A stretch of 64,000 nucleotides of DNA from Blastocladiella emersonii ATCC 22665 (GCA_025594325.1 JANHCV010000016.1:124001-188000), one strand, 5' to 3'; shown: positions 28,810-39,191, counted from the first letter of the stretch. Notes: generated from the letters alone by a model not told the origin. A program made the numbers and translations.

Positions 28810-29619
28810 TCACTCGGGGATCACACAGTCCATCATTCGCTTCACCGAACCAACGATACAGAGCACCGCCGCCACGTCGATGCCCGGGGCGATCGACACG
28901 TTGATCAGCTTGGTAAGATCAAACCGCTTCTTGGACTCGGCGCGAGCAATGAGCTCTCCGCCCTCCTTAGGGTGGCCAAGGAAAAAGTGCAGCTTGCTCT
29001 GGCTGCCCTTGCCAACGATGAGCGCTCCGCCTGTTGTCTTGGCCTTGACCGTGATCCCGAACAGGCCGTACTTGAGCTTGACCTGCATGATGCGCATGGC
29101 CGTCGCGCCCACCGCCGTGCTGCCGCCGTAGCAAGGGAGCGCGTTTGGGTCCTCGTCCTTGTAGTTGCCAGGGTTCGCCTGGATAGCGCCAGGCGCGAGC
29201 CCCGCGATCTCGCGCATGAACGAGTCGGGGAAGTTCTGCACGACCCACTCGGGGACCTTGTCCGCGGTGCGGATCACCTGCGCGGTGCGGTCGATGAAAG
29301 AGTTGGACTCGAGGTACATGGCCGCCAGCGGCTCGTTGCGCAGCGTGTCGCCGATGACGAGGTGCGCCGTGCTAATGGGCGTGTGGCCGACCATCTTGTA
29401 GTCGACGACCCTCGTCGCCTTGTTGGTCACCGGCATGACGACGGACCAATGGTGGCCGAGGAACTCGATGGACTCGGTCGCGTCCTTGATCACGTTGATG
29501 GCCAAGTCGACAGGGCCACTCGTCTGCACGTGCTGCGGCCCGACGACCGCCACCGGCTCGCCGGCATACGCCGCGGTGAGGGCGCGGGAAGAGTAGTCGT
29601 TGGACGAGAAGATGGTCAT
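28810..29619 (-). CDS. LURP-one-related protein, diverged dispersed member
   Basis: A 269-residue protein whose C-terminus, INVSIAPGIDVAAVLCIVG, matches the hydrophobic terminal helix of the tandem family at 44.6-52.3 kb. That helix in turn resembles the closing helix of plant LOR/LURP-one (Tubby-C2-like barrel) proteins. It is longer than the array members, with an insert around residues 120-165. It begins MTIFSSND, so it lacks the myristoylation signal. It lies alone between the retrotransposon and the gene-converted coiled-coil copy. Ligand and function are unknown. Confidence 0.65.
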   Translation of the reverse strand: MTIFSSNDYSSRALTAAYAGEPVAVVGPQHVQTSGPVDLAINVIKDATESIEFLGHHWSVVMPVTNKATRVVDYKMVGHTPISTAHLVIGDTLRNEPLAAMYLESNSFIDRTAQVIRTADKVPEWVVQNFPDSFMREIAGLAPGAIQANPGNYKDEDPNALPCYGGSTAVGATAMRIMQVKLKYGLFGITVKAKTTGGALIVGKGSQSKLHFFLGHPKEGGELIARAESKKRFDLTKLINVSIAPGIDVAAVLCIVGSVKRMMDCVIPE

Positions 29620-30199
29620 GGTGGATGTGTTTTGCAGGCTCAGACGAGGGTACGACGTGCAGCGGTGGAGCGCGGGCGGACGCGCACTTTATTCGCATTG
29701 CAACACTTTTCCTCCTCCATCTCCTCCCCTTCTTGGCGGTGTGTTGGGGCGACCACCTGCACTCGCTCTCGTCGGCACAATGAGATGGTGGCGGCGGCGG
29801 CGGCGGCGGCGCTGTTCAAGCGACTCCCCTTCGCTGGCCCAGGGACTTGGCCCGAGTCGACACACGTAAAACGCTCGATTCTGGTGTGCCGCCGCAAATT
29901 TCTTCCTTGGGACGGGACGCGAGCAATCCAGTGGCGAGTTTCACGCGCTGGAAGCACTTGACGTTTTATGCTTGGCGCCCAACGGCGAGTGGCGGCGGTG
30001 GCGCACAAGCACGCGAAGCGCCTGGCGAGTTTCGAGGTGATCGACTCCAGGGCATCGGACCCACGGAGTGCGACAGTTTGGGAGGATGGTCCCTTCTCGT
30101 GCCAAGCTCGAAGGTCAGCTGGCATCGTCGTAGAAGCTCCAGGCCCTTCTTCAATCATTTGACGCTCAGCGCTTTCAAGGGATCAACTCTCTTTCGAGT
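29620..30199. other. Intergenic, 580 bp, no gene seen
   Basis: This is the upstream region of the LURP-one-like gene. Overlapping short frames occur on both strands with no family features. No CACRTG-N8-ACGCGT site was found here. Confidence 0.4.
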
Positions 30200-30478
30200 T
30201 CAACGGGCGTGCACATCCAGAACGGTCAGTTTGCAGCAAGTCGGACCCGGGTGCATCGACGCATTCGGTCCAGGAGGACGCGAGGAGCAACGGGAGCGCC
30301 GGGTGTGGCGCAACGCGTCGCTCCTCGCGCACGTGGGCCGCTGAACCGCTTCGAGAGACGCGCTTTCGAGCCGCTCTCTCCTCTCCCTCGTGTTGAGGAA
30401 CAGCATCACGATCAGGATGACGACAAAGGAGAAGATCGCAGTGAAACCGGGCAGGGTGTTGAGTGGCCTTGGTAGCAT
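30200..30478 (-). pseudogene. Decayed SAYSvFN gene fragment
   Basis: The frame starts with the same MLPRPLNTLPGF as the intact gene at 8203. It has lost 45 bp in frame, removing the AFYVELG part of the conserved helix, and keeps IFSFVVILIVMLFLNT. It then runs into unrelated sequence with no SAYSVFN motif. The first codons lie in the tract that matches the left arm exactly; the remainder is diverged. A functional product is unlikely. Confidence 0.7.
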
Positions 30479-32398
30479 GACGTTGCGGGCAGTTACATGA
30501 GGTTTGCGAGGCCCTGGCCGCGCGTGATCGTTGGGGGAAGGAGCGGCGGCCGATTCAAGAGGTTCGAGGAGCCACGTGGAGTGGCGCAACGCGTCTCGCA
30601 CCGTGTACGCCTGATTTCGCGACGCGTCTCGCACCCGCTCTCACGCGGACGTGCGTCTCCTGAAAGTCTTCTCGCGCCGCACTTGACGCGCTTCAGCTTC
30701 ACCGGACTGAGCCCCTGCGACGACATCCATCCTGAGTAGCCACCGAGTCGCCGTAGCCCGAGACTGCAAAGGAAACCCATGAACTAGAGAGGATAGAGAC
30801 ACGCGCATCACTTGCAGAGCCTAGACTTCCGATCCCTCCAGCACACCTTTGTCAACGACGGGATGCTCCGCCGCGACTCGCTGTTCGCCGCCTCCACGAC
30901 CTCGATCCGCGACCCGCCTGCACTCGCGCCGCCTCCTCCTGCATCGCCGCCCAAACGTTTCCGCACCGTCTCGTCGTCGACTTCTGCGCACCCGCAGACC
31001 ATTGCGCTCGGCGCCTTCCTCGCGGCCATCCGCGCGCAGGCCGAGCGCCACGGGCACTGGCTGATCCCGCGCGACCGCGTCGACCAGCTCGAGGCCGGCG
31101 CGCGCGCCACGGGCACGCTTGACGAGCTCGTCGACTCGGCGCGTGTACTGGAACTCGCGCAGTCGCTCGACCACGCCAGCGACGACGACGCGATGCGTCC
31201 TCCATCAACACCACCCGCTGAGACGGCCGAGTCGCCGCCCGTCGTTCGCCGTCGCAGCTCTCCCCGCGCGGCCAACGGTGACGGCGACGCGACGGACCGC
31301 GACTACTGGATCGAGCAGCTGCACGCGCGCGACGCCGCCATCCGCGTGCTCGAAGATCGCGTGCGCGCCCTCACGTCGTCCGAGGCCGAGGTGCGGCGGT
31401 CGCTCGCTGATGTCGAAGCCGCCCTCGCCGAGACCACGGCCGCCAAGTCGGTCCTCGCGCGCGACCTCGTCGCCGCCCGTCGCACACTGTCGGCGGTACA
31501 GGCCGAGCTCGCCGACGTGACGACCCAGCGCGACGTGCACGTCACGGCGGCGCGCGACCTCGAGGCGCAGCTGGGCCGCGTCCGTGCCGCGCACGGCGAG
31601 CTGCGGGCGCGGGCAGACGCGCTCGAGGGGCATCTCGACGCGGCGCTCGCGCGGAACGCGGAGCTCGAGGCCGACGCGGTGGCGCGTGGCGCGCGCGAGA
31701 CAGAGCTCGAGTCGCAGATCGCCGCGCTGGTCGCGGACCTGGCGGCCGCTCGCGACCACGCCGATCACTACTCGAGCGACGGCGTGTCCGGGTCGCTGTT
31801 TGCCGAAATGGACGTGACCGACGCGCACCACCAACCCATCGCCGAACACGAGCCCATCTCGCACCAGCCGTCGACCTTCTCGCTGCAGGCCGAGATCGTG
31901 CGCACGTCGGCGCCGACCTCGCCGCAGGAACTCGCGCCCGCGACGCGCCAGGTGCTCGCCGCCGTCGCTGCCCGCGTCGCCGACCGCCACGCCGCGCTCG
32001 GTCTCTCGGACGTGGACGCCGACCTGTTCCTCGGGTTTTTGTCAGATGCGGCGGGCATCACGTACTCGGACGTGGCCTCGGCGACCGCAGCGCGCGTCGC
32101 GGAAGAGACGGCCGCGGCCGACGAGGACGAGGCGCTGCTGCAGGCGTCGTCGTCTTTCCGGCGGACGCGCGAGCGGGATCCATCGGCCGAGCCGAGTCCG
32201 GGCAGGTTCCCGATCTCGCGACGCAGCCTGCAGGATCTGTTGTGCCCGCCCGCCAGCTCCGAGTCATCGTCATCCGCCCAGGAACCCGAGCAGCGGTCGC
32301 TGTGGCGCACCGCGGTCACGCTCGCCGCGCTCAACCTGCTGTGCCTCGTCGGCGCCCGCGTCGGCCGCCCTGCGCGGGAGGAAGAGCAGTCGTCTTTC
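30455..32398. repeat. Segment matching 6283-8226 exactly (conversion tract, copy C)
   Basis: This is the reverse complement of 6283-8226 with no mismatch seen. Its 30455-30620 end is absent from the right inverted-repeat arm, so the partner was the left-arm version. The first mismatch on one side is at 32399, with diverged sequence beyond. Confidence 0.8.
30608..30627 (-). promoter_or_regulatory. Composite CGCCTG-N8-ACGCGT site, copy C
   Basis: The same site as 8054-8073, carried in the converted tract, about 130 bp before the decayed SAYSvFN start. Confidence 0.45.
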
Positions 32399-32563
32399 AT
32401 GGTCGCCGCACACAAGGCTGTGGTCCCGTTTCGCGGCACCATGTCGTTCCTCAACGGATGGGTCGCTGGTGCCGTGGCCACGGATCAAGATCGCGCGACG
32501 CTCATGGCCACGCCGGCCATGGAGATGGCCGCGGTCAAGGGCAAGTCTCGAGGACCGAACTGA
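30863..32563 (+). CDS. Coiled-coil protein paralogue with diverged C-terminus, copy C
   Basis: 566 residues from the first ATG. Residues 1 to about 512 are the same as in the copies at 6130-7818 and 17642-19330. After QSSF the nucleotide sequence suddenly differs: Val to Met at 32399, an insertion giving WVAGAVATDQ, and a different tail KGKSRGPN instead of KRDQKKK. The coiled coil and hydrophobic C-terminal segment are kept, so the gene looks functional. It converges on the Mn-type transporter gene with about 90 bp between stops. Confidence 0.7.
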   Translation: MLRRDSLFAASTTSIRDPPALAPPPPASPPKRFRTVSSSTSAHPQTIALGAFLAAIRAQAERHGHWLIPRDRVDQLEAGARATGTLDELVDSARVLELAQSLDHASDDDAMRPPSTPPAETAESPPVVRRRSSPRAANGDGDATDRDYWIEQLHARDAAIRVLEDRVRALTSSEAEVRRSLADVEAALAETTAAKSVLARDLVAARRTLSAVQAELADVTTQRDVHVTAARDLEAQLGRVRAAHGELRARADALEGHLDAALARNAELEADAVARGARETELESQIAALVADLAAARDHADHYSSDGVSGSLFAEMDVTDAHHQPIAEHEPISHQPSTFSLQAEIVRTSAPTSPQELAPATRQVLAAVAARVADRHAALGLSDVDADLFLGFLSDAAGITYSDVASATAARVAEETAAADEDEALLQASSSFRRTRERDPSAEPSPGRFPISRRSLQDLLCPPASSESSSSAQEPEQRSLWRTAVTLAALNLLCLVGARVGRPAREEEQSSFMVAAHKAVVPFRGTMSFLNGWVAGAVATDQDRATLMATPAMEMAAVKGKSRGPN

Positions 32564-32652
32564 TTAGACACTATAGATACAAAACCGTTTGACTGATTCA
32601 TAAACAACTCTGAGGCGCAAGTACTCAACCTCACTCGGCACACTCCCACCAA

Positions 32653-34277
32653 CTACTGTACACGGTGCTCGGGGCGGTGCTCGAACTCGTAATCCACATG
32701 CACGAACGCGCGCTCGACGTTGGGCAGCGACTCGAGCTTGATCTGCAGCGTCTCGCCGATATCGTGCGACTCGCGCAGAGTCATGTCGGGCGGGAGCACA
32801 ATGTCGACCTCGACGAACATGTTGTTCCCGAGCCAATACGCGCGGCACGACTCGATCTGAAGCACGCTCGGGTGGTGCGTCGCGGCCAGGTACGTGATCT
32901 TGTTCAGGACGGCGGGCGGGGCTGATCGGCCGATGATCAGTTGGACGTTTTCTGTGGGGTGCGCAAGGAGGTGTGAGTGATGATGGCCATGGTTGACTCG
33001 TGTTGAGTCGCGGCGTACCCCATGCAGTCACGGCCCACGACCGCAGGATGAGCAGGCCGATGCCGATACCGCCGGCGGGATCGAGCCACCACAGGAGCTT
33101 GACGCCTACGTCGACGGGATTGTCAGTCCGCGGCCAACTGTGTCGTGATCTCGAGTACGGGTACCCAGCAGCGACATGGCGAGCCCGAACGAGTTGAGGA
33201 CCAGGTCGTTGCGGTGGTCGGCGGCGAGCGCGCGAGTCGCGTTGTACTGGCTGTACTTGTTGCAGTACACGAACAGGCAAAACTTGGAAACTAGTCAATG
33301 AGAGTCAGTTGCCGCCCACGGAATCGCGTCGTCAAAAGCGTACCAAGGGCCAACGAGATCAGCAGGATCTCCTTGAGCTCGACGATGGCCGGCTCCTGCT
33401 TGCCGGCTGTGAGGGTGCGAATGGCCTCGATCTAGATTCGAGAGCGCGACCGTCAACTCGCGGCGACAGGAACATGCGACGTCCAAACGTACCACGATCT
33501 GAATCGCAACCGTCGACATGAGGCACGCGAACACGATGACGCCGATCGTCTCAAACCGCTTCTTGCCAGTCGGGTAGTCAAGCACGTTGTAGCGCTTGGC
33601 GGCGCGGTCGGCGAGGAGGAGCACGGCCTACGCGCGAGTCCGCGTTAGACGACGAGCGCTGAGCGATCACCGAGTCGGGAGCACGTACACCGGAGAGCAG
33701 GTCCATGAACGAGTCGGTGGCCGTGGCGAGAAGGGCCATGGATCCCGATGAGGTCGCCGCAATCGCTTGGCAGCTAGAGGTATTCGAACCAGTGAGCAAC
33801 GTCGTACGACCGCTCCGTATGCTTGACGTACATGAAGAGAAGCACATTGACACCCAGACTCGCGCGCACCGCGAGCGTGACCTTGGCGTCATCGCCGCTT
33901 GAGTCTGAGCGCGTTGAGACGGGCGTGAGGTAATCGTCAATCATCTCGTTCTGCTCCTCGTAGAAGCGTGCGACGCGCGACGACGACGACCCGTTGCGGC
34001 GCAGCTGCTCGAGCTCCTCGGGCGACTTCTTGGACGAGGTGAGGCGGTGCGTGAGGCCGGCCGACAGCCACGGGTGCTGCGGCTCGGGGAACAGCGGCGC
34101 GTGCGGGTGCGCAGCCGTCAGTGACTCGACGTCCACGTTGCCCTCGGCCGAGGGAGCGAGCGACGGGGTGGAGTTGGGGAGCAGGTCGAGGGTGGCGTTC
34201 GAGTGGGCGCTGGGCGAGCGGAGGTCGGCCTCGGAGGCGGAGCCAGCCGCGGGAGCGGTGATGACCCGCGTAGTCAT
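32653..34277 (-). CDS. Cation diffusion facilitator, probable Mn2+ transporter (Mn-CDF type)
   Basis: Seven exons join in frame: 34277-33832, 33773-33689, 33627-33493, 33431-33344, 33290-33165, 33105-33019 and 32951-32653, giving 421 residues. The fungal CDF signature [17 protein letters not shown] precedes the membrane domain. Metal-site motifs DSFMD (in [13 protein letters not shown]) and DHRND are both DxxxD, the pattern of manganese CDFs; zinc CDFs use HxxxD. The C-terminal cytosolic ferredoxin-like domain follows ([21 protein letters not shown]...). It should export Mn2+ from the cytosol in exchange for protons, probably at an internal membrane. Exon borders are by eye, but all phases agree. 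Confidence 0.83.
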
Positions 34278-35017
34278 GGCGAGGAGGTGGGTGTGAATGA
34301 ACAGCGTCTCGTCGCGATGTTGCTGGAAGAGAGCGGGAGCGCGGTGTGGATTCTGTTGGGGGTTTTGAAGCGCGAGCGGATGGGCGTCTGGCGAAGCAGC
34401 GAGCGCTCCACGTTTGCCGCGCGCTGTGCGGACCAGGACGGAAGGTCACGTCATGGCCGGAGGGGCCGGGATGGGCCCTGCCAAAGCTATCGTCCGTCCG
34501 CGTCGTGCTACGACGGACGTGTGGTTACCTGTGGTTCTTACGCTCAAACAGTATGAGCGTCGCGTCGCGTCGGATCGCTCGTTGCTGCGCCACCATGGCT
34601 GATCGCGTCGACGTCCCGAAGGCACGGAGAACAGGCCTCGGATCGGCGTGGCGGCGCGCGCTCGAAGCTATCGATGGCCATCAGATAAGCTAAGCCGCGA
34701 CCGACCGACCGCGAGCTCGCCGCGACCTCATGGTCGGTCGACGCGGCCGCTGGGCCCGCTTTGCTCTGACCTCACGCCATGTCTCAACTGCGGAGCGTTC
34801 GTGCGCAAGATGCAGCAATGCAGCGATGGCCATGGTGCTCTCTCGCCGGCGGCAGGTTCATGCTCAGTTTGGCCATCGCTCCAGCCATTACAAGCCGCTG
34901 GCGGCCAAGTCGCACACGAGTGCTGGATGTAGAGTAGAAGCGATTGATTTCCACGTTCCCAAACAAAAATGATCAAAAAAGGAGGGGGCTGCACTGCTTG
35001 ACAAACCAGCAGCCCGT
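34278..35017. other. Intergenic, 740 bp, no gene seen
   Basis: Upstream region of the CDF gene and downstream of the coiled-coil gene. No conserved frame or RNA was recognised. Confidence 0.4.
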
Positions 35018-36568
35018 CTACGCGTCATCGTCACCGTCATCGAGGTGCGCGATCTGGACGAGCTCCTGGATCGTCTCCTCGTACACGTCGCGGAGTACGG
35101 TCCAGTAGCTGAGCTTGAGGGAGAGGTTGGTGACCGTCTCGGAGAACTCGCGCGAGTTGCCCGCGCCGACGTGGGTCTGGAGGAGTTTCTTGAGGTGGTG
35201 GACGTGCACCTTGTAGGCGTCGAGCTCGATCTCGAGGTCGTTGGTCGACCCGCGCGCGCGGTAGTCGGACCGGCGGCGGACCGCCTTGGCCGCCTTCTCG
35301 AGGTCGTCGGCCTTGGCCCGCAGGCTCGCGAGCTCGTCCTCGAGCCGCTTGCGGTGCGCGTCCGCGTCGCGCGCCGTGCGCTCCGCGTCGATCAGCTGCA
35401 TCGTGAACTGCTCGCGCTCCTTGGCCAGCTGGTCCGCAAACGCCTTGTTGAGCGCCTTGATCTGCGACGGCGGCGGCGGCGCCGACGTGTCGATGGCGTC
35501 GTTGGCGGGGGTGCCCGACGACGCAGCGGGACTCGCGGGGAGCTCGATGTTGGACGGCGACAGCGTGCGCTGGGCGAGGTTCTCCTCGAGCTGGCCCTGG
35601 CGCGCGTCGGCCGTGGCCTTGGCGACCTGGGCCTTGAGCAGGTCGTTCTCGCCCTCGAGGGCCTCGACGCGGGCGTTGGCGCGGCGCAGGTCCTGCTCGA
35701 GGTCAACGAACCGCTCGAGGTCGCGGTGCAGGCGGGCAATCTCGTCCTCGCGGTCGAGCACCGTTTCCTGGGTGTCGAGCAGCTGGGTCTGGGCGCGGGC
35801 GAGCTCGGCGTCGCGCGACCGGACGTCCGAGCGGAGCTGGTCGACGTCCGTCTCGAGGTCGGCGATGCGCTCGTACTTGGCCTCGTTGTCCTGGTGCGCC
35901 TGCTCGAAGAGCATCTCGAAGTGGCGCAGCTGCTCCTCGAGGGCGCGCGTGCGGCGGTGGCCGTCCTCGACGTCGCGCGTCAGCTCGCCGACCTTGCGCT
36001 TGTACTCGGCGACCGAGTCGCGCAGCGCCACGTTGTCCTTGCGCAGCACCACGAGCTCGGCCGTGGCCGGCGGCGTCGGCAGCGGCGGCGCCTGGCCCTG
36101 CGACAGCGCCAGCGACAGCGGCGTCTCGATGATGACCGACGCAATCTTCTGCTGGCGAATCGAGTGGTAGAGCGCATCGATGTCGTCGTCGGCCAGCTCC
36201 GCGTCGAGCTCCGGGTGCGCGGGCGCCGTCATGGGCGGCGCGCTCGGCGTGCGCGACGTCGGCGGCGGGCCCGACGGTGGGAGCCCACCGCGCGGGGAGG
36301 GCGGGAGCTGCGGCAGGCCACCGCGGGGTGCGGGCGACGGCGTGTGCTTGGTGGTGGGGACCGGGCCCGAGGAGGTCGGCACGCCCATGGTCGAGGCGTA
36401 GTCGTCGAGGTCCGAGTCCATGTCGTAGTCGCCCATCTGCTCGTGCAGCGCCATCATCTGCAGGTGCAGGCGGTCCACGTCGCTCATGGACGTGGGCGAG
36501 GCCAGCGGCGAGAGCCCCGTGTACGAGTGCGTCGACGGCTTGGGCTGCGGGTGCTGCAGCGACGACAT
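35018..36568 (-). CDS. Coiled-coil protein, unknown function
   Basis: 516 residues beginning MSSLQHPQPK. The N-terminal 130 residues are Pro/Ser-rich and disordered, with two PRGGLP repeats. From about 160 onward there are long heptad coiled coils (LRKDNVALRDSVAEYKRKVGEL and beyond), a disordered Ser/Pro gap near 355-385, then further coiled coil and an acidic C-terminus DDGDDDA. The start is chosen at the first Met with a purine-rich context; the longer upstream frame is not protein-like. It resembles scaffold or microtubule-associated coiled-coil proteins in general but no family was recognised. Confidence 0.68.
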   Translation of the reverse strand: MSSLQHPQPKPSTHSYTGLSPLASPTSMSDVDRLHLQMMALHEQMGDYDMDSDLDDYASTMGVPTSSGPVPTTKHTPSPAPRGGLPQLPPSPRGGLPPSGPPPTSRTPSAPPMTAPAHPELDAELADDDIDALYHSIRQQKIASVIIETPLSLALSQGQAPPLPTPPATAELVVLRKDNVALRDSVAEYKRKVGELTRDVEDGHRRTRALEEQLRHFEMLFEQAHQDNEAKYERIADLETDVDQLRSDVRSRDAELARAQTQLLDTQETVLDREDEIARLHRDLERFVDLEQDLRRANARVEALEGENDLLKAQVAKATADARQGQLEENLAQRTLSPSNIELPASPAASSGTPANDAIDTSAPPPPSQIKALNKAFADQLAKEREQFTMQLIDAERTARDADAHRKRLEDELASLRAKADDLEKAAKAVRRRSDYRARGSTNDLEIELDAYKVHVHHLKKLLQTHVGAGNSREFSETVTNLSLKLSYWTVLRDVYEETIQELVQIAHLDDGDDDA

Positions 36569-36865
36569 GGTGGTTGGTGCGGGGGAGGTGATGGGGCTGC
36601 TGATGTCTGTCGTCTGTCTCCGCGGTCCGGCACGGGCAGATGCTGCTATGCTACGTTGCACGCTCTCTATGTCGTATGCGTGGAGGATGTGTGCGGAGAG
36701 CGGGAGCAGAGGGCGAGGCCTCTTGCTTGGGGAGGGGCCGCCGTATGAGCATCGACGCCACCACGCCACCCTTTGCGCCACGCGCGCTCGCCTGCTTGCA
36801 CACGTCGTCGGCACAGCGAGCTCAAAGCTCGAGCCTTGCCCTTGCACCCTCCCCTCTCCGCCACC

Positions 36866-38506
36866 ATGTGCGGGATCGCACTCCACGCATGCCACTCCCA
36901 TGAACACTCCTCCCACAACCCCGCCGAGCAAGCGGCGTACCTCGCGCGGCGCGGGCCGGACCACCAGGGCTCCGTGACGCTCGACCTCGGCGGCTCGCTT
37001 CACGCGACGCTGTCCGCGTCGGTCCTGCACCTGCGCGGCGCCACGACGCACGCGCAGCCCGTAGTCCTCCCTTCGGGCAGCGTGCTGTGCTGGAACGGCC
37101 AGGTGTACCGCGGGCACGGCGTCGAGGACGCGCCGCACGCGAGCGACACGGCGCTACTCGCGCGGCTCGTGGGCGAGCTCGAGGCGGCGCACCCGGAAGA
37201 CGATCCCGCGGCGTTTGGCAAGGGTCTCGTTGCGCTGTTCGAGTCGCTCGAGGCCGAGTTTGCGCTCGTCCTCGTGCAGCCGCGCGAGCGCCGCGCGTGG
37301 TTCGGCCGCGACGTGTTTGGCCGGCGCTCGCTGCTCGTTCGCGCCACGGCTACCGCCCTCGACGTGGCGTCCGTGTACTTGCCGGGCGGCGCCGAGGTCG
37401 CGGCCGACGGGCTGTACACGGCGGACCTCGCGGCGGGCGACGTCGCGGCGTCGGTGCAGCGGATCCCGTGGACCATGCCCCTGACACAGCTCAACGACGA
37501 TCTCGACGAGCGGCACGCCGTCGACCTGTCCCTACCGGGCTGCGGCGACGTGACCGCGTTGCCGGCCGAGCGCGATCTGCCAGCGGCGCACCTCGCGGCG
37601 CTCGACGAGATGCACGCGCTCCTGTCCGCGTCGGTCCGTGCGCGCGTCCTCGCGACCCCGCCGCCCACGGGAACCAGCGACGACGCGGGATCGATCGCGC
37701 TCCTGTTCTCGGGCGGGATCGACTGCTCGCTCCTCGCCGCGCTAGCGCACACGCACCTGCCCGCGGCACAGCCCATCGACCTCGTCAACGTGGCGTTCGA
37801 GAACCCGCGCGTGCAGCACCACGGGACGCAGGCCGGCGACACGTACGACGTGCCGGACCGCGGGACCGCGCGGACACGGATCGCCGAGCTGCGCGCCGCG
37901 TTCCCTTCCCGGACGTGGCGGCTGGTCGAGGCCAACGTGCCCTACCCCGAAACGGTCGCGTGGACGTCCCGCGTCGCGTCGCTCATGGCGCCCGCGACGA
38001 GCGAGATGGACTTGTCGATCGCGCGCGCCTTCTGGTTCGCTGCGCGGGGCACTCCGCCCGCGGCGCGCGTGCTCCTTTCGGGTCTGGGCGCCGACGAGCA
38101 GCTGGGCGGGTACGCGCGGCACCGGGCCGCGTGGGAGAAGCGCGGGTGGGCCGGGCTGTGCGGCGAGCTGGCGCTGGACGTGGGCCGGATCGCGACGCGC
38201 AACCTCGGGCGCGACGACCGCGTCGTCGCCGACCACGGGCGCGAGGTCCGGTTCCCGTTCCTCGACACCCGGCTCGTCGCGTTCCTCGCGCGCACGCCCG
38301 TCGCGGTCAAGTGCGACCCGCGGCGCGCGCGCGGCGTGGGCGATAAGATCCTGCTGCGGCTGCTCGCGCGCCGTGTTGGGCTCCACGGCGCGGCCGCCGA
38401 GGAGAAGCGCGCGATCCAGTTTGGCGCGCGGTCGGCCAAGCTCACGGTCGGGTCCGGCAGGGTGACGGGGACCATGGCCGCGGTCGTTGCGACGGCCGAG
38501 ACGTAA
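36866..38506 (+). CDS. Asparagine-synthetase-domain protein, ASNSD1-like
   Basis: 546 residues. It starts MCGIALHAC, the glutaminase class II fold with Cys2 as catalytic nucleophile. The ATG at 36866 is certain because Cys must follow Met. RRGPDHQG and FGRDVFGRRSLL are typical N-terminal motifs. A PP-loop ATP-binding site, LLFSGGIDCSLLA, opens the C-terminal synthetase-like domain, which ends with LSGLGADEQLGGY and VRFPFLDTR. The layout, with short motifs and divergence from Asn1/Asn2, fits the ASNSD1/YML096W group rather than true asparagine synthetase. The in vivo reaction of that group is not settled. Confidence 0.85.
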   Translation: MCGIALHACHSHEHSSHNPAEQAAYLARRGPDHQGSVTLDLGGSLHATLSASVLHLRGATTHAQPVVLPSGSVLCWNGQVYRGHGVEDAPHASDTALLARLVGELEAAHPEDDPAAFGKGLVALFESLEAEFALVLVQPRERRAWFGRDVFGRRSLLVRATATALDVASVYLPGGAEVAADGLYTADLAAGDVAASVQRIPWTMPLTQLNDDLDERHAVDLSLPGCGDVTALPAERDLPAAHLAALDEMHALLSASVRARVLATPPPTGTSDDAGSIALLFSGGIDCSLLAALAHTHLPAAQPIDLVNVAFENPRVQHHGTQAGDTYDVPDRGTARTRIAELRAAFPSRTWRLVEANVPYPETVAWTSRVASLMAPATSEMDLSIARAFWFAARGTPPAARVLLSGLGADEQLGGYARHRAAWEKRGWAGLCGELALDVGRIATRNLGRDDRVVADHGREVRFPFLDTRLVAFLARTPVAVKCDPRRARGVGDKILLRLLARRVGLHGAAAEEKRAIQFGARSAKLTVGSGRVTGTMAAVVATAET

Positions 38507-38693
38507 TTAAATTGTAATACACGCTTGCGGTTAGGCATCCGAATGATCGCCATTGCGTCAGCTGACGCCAGCGCCACTACACCCAAAGCTTCAGCGCTCG
38601 CTGATCCTGCCCCACTGCTCCCCCTCACTGCAACGTATCACACCCTGGGTCGAGCAAGCGCCTCCCCAACCCGCTGCAACCACCACCACCACC

Positions 38694-39149
38694 ATGGCGA
38701 CGCTGATCCAGAACGCGCTCAAGCACCTGAAGCTGCCGCTGACGCGGAGCACGCCCAAGAACCTGTACGAGGTGCTGGCGCGGCAGCCGCTGGACGGCGT
38801 GGGCGCGATCGTGCGCCCCGTGCGCTACTCGAAGCGCAACTACCCGTCGGGCTCCTTCTTCAAGATCGTCTACACGCGGCTCGACCTCGCCAAGTCGACG
38901 CGGTCCAAGGCGTGGGCGTACGAGTACTGGAACGGCAAGCTCGTCGGCACCGCTAAGCCCCTGCGTATCCGCAACGGGCTCAAGGAGGAGTGGGAGGTCG
39001 TCCACCACGCGAGCCCCGGGTCGTTCCACACCCCGAGCAAGCTCACCGCCGTCGCCCGCGCGATCCGCGGCGAGTCGGGTGCGGCTGCTGCCGCGGAGAA
39101 GGTGCCCGAGGCCGCTACCGCCGCTCCCGCTAAGTCGGCGTCTGCGTAA
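38694..39149 (+). CDS. Mitochondrial small-subunit ribosomal protein mS34-like
   Basis: 151 residues. NLYEVLARQPLDGVGAIVRP followed by a basic region resembles the MRP-S34 family hallmark of LYELL...GVG near the N-terminus. The protein is basic, as expected for an rRNA-binding mitoribosomal protein, and ends in an Ala-rich tail. No cleavable presequence is obvious. It lies between the ASNSD1-like gene and convergent COQ4 (42 bp between stops). Another small mitoribosomal family cannot be excluded. Confidence 0.55.
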   Translation: MATLIQNALKHLKLPLTRSTPKNLYEVLARQPLDGVGAIVRPVRYSKRNYPSGSFFKIVYTRLDLAKSTRSKAWAYEYWNGKLVGTAKPLRIRNGLKEEWEVVHHASPGSFHTPSKLTAVARAIRGESGAAAAAEKVPEAATAAPAKSASA

Positions 39150-39191
39150 TGAAACTGTTGGATACGATATAGTCTTTACTTACTTCCCCAT

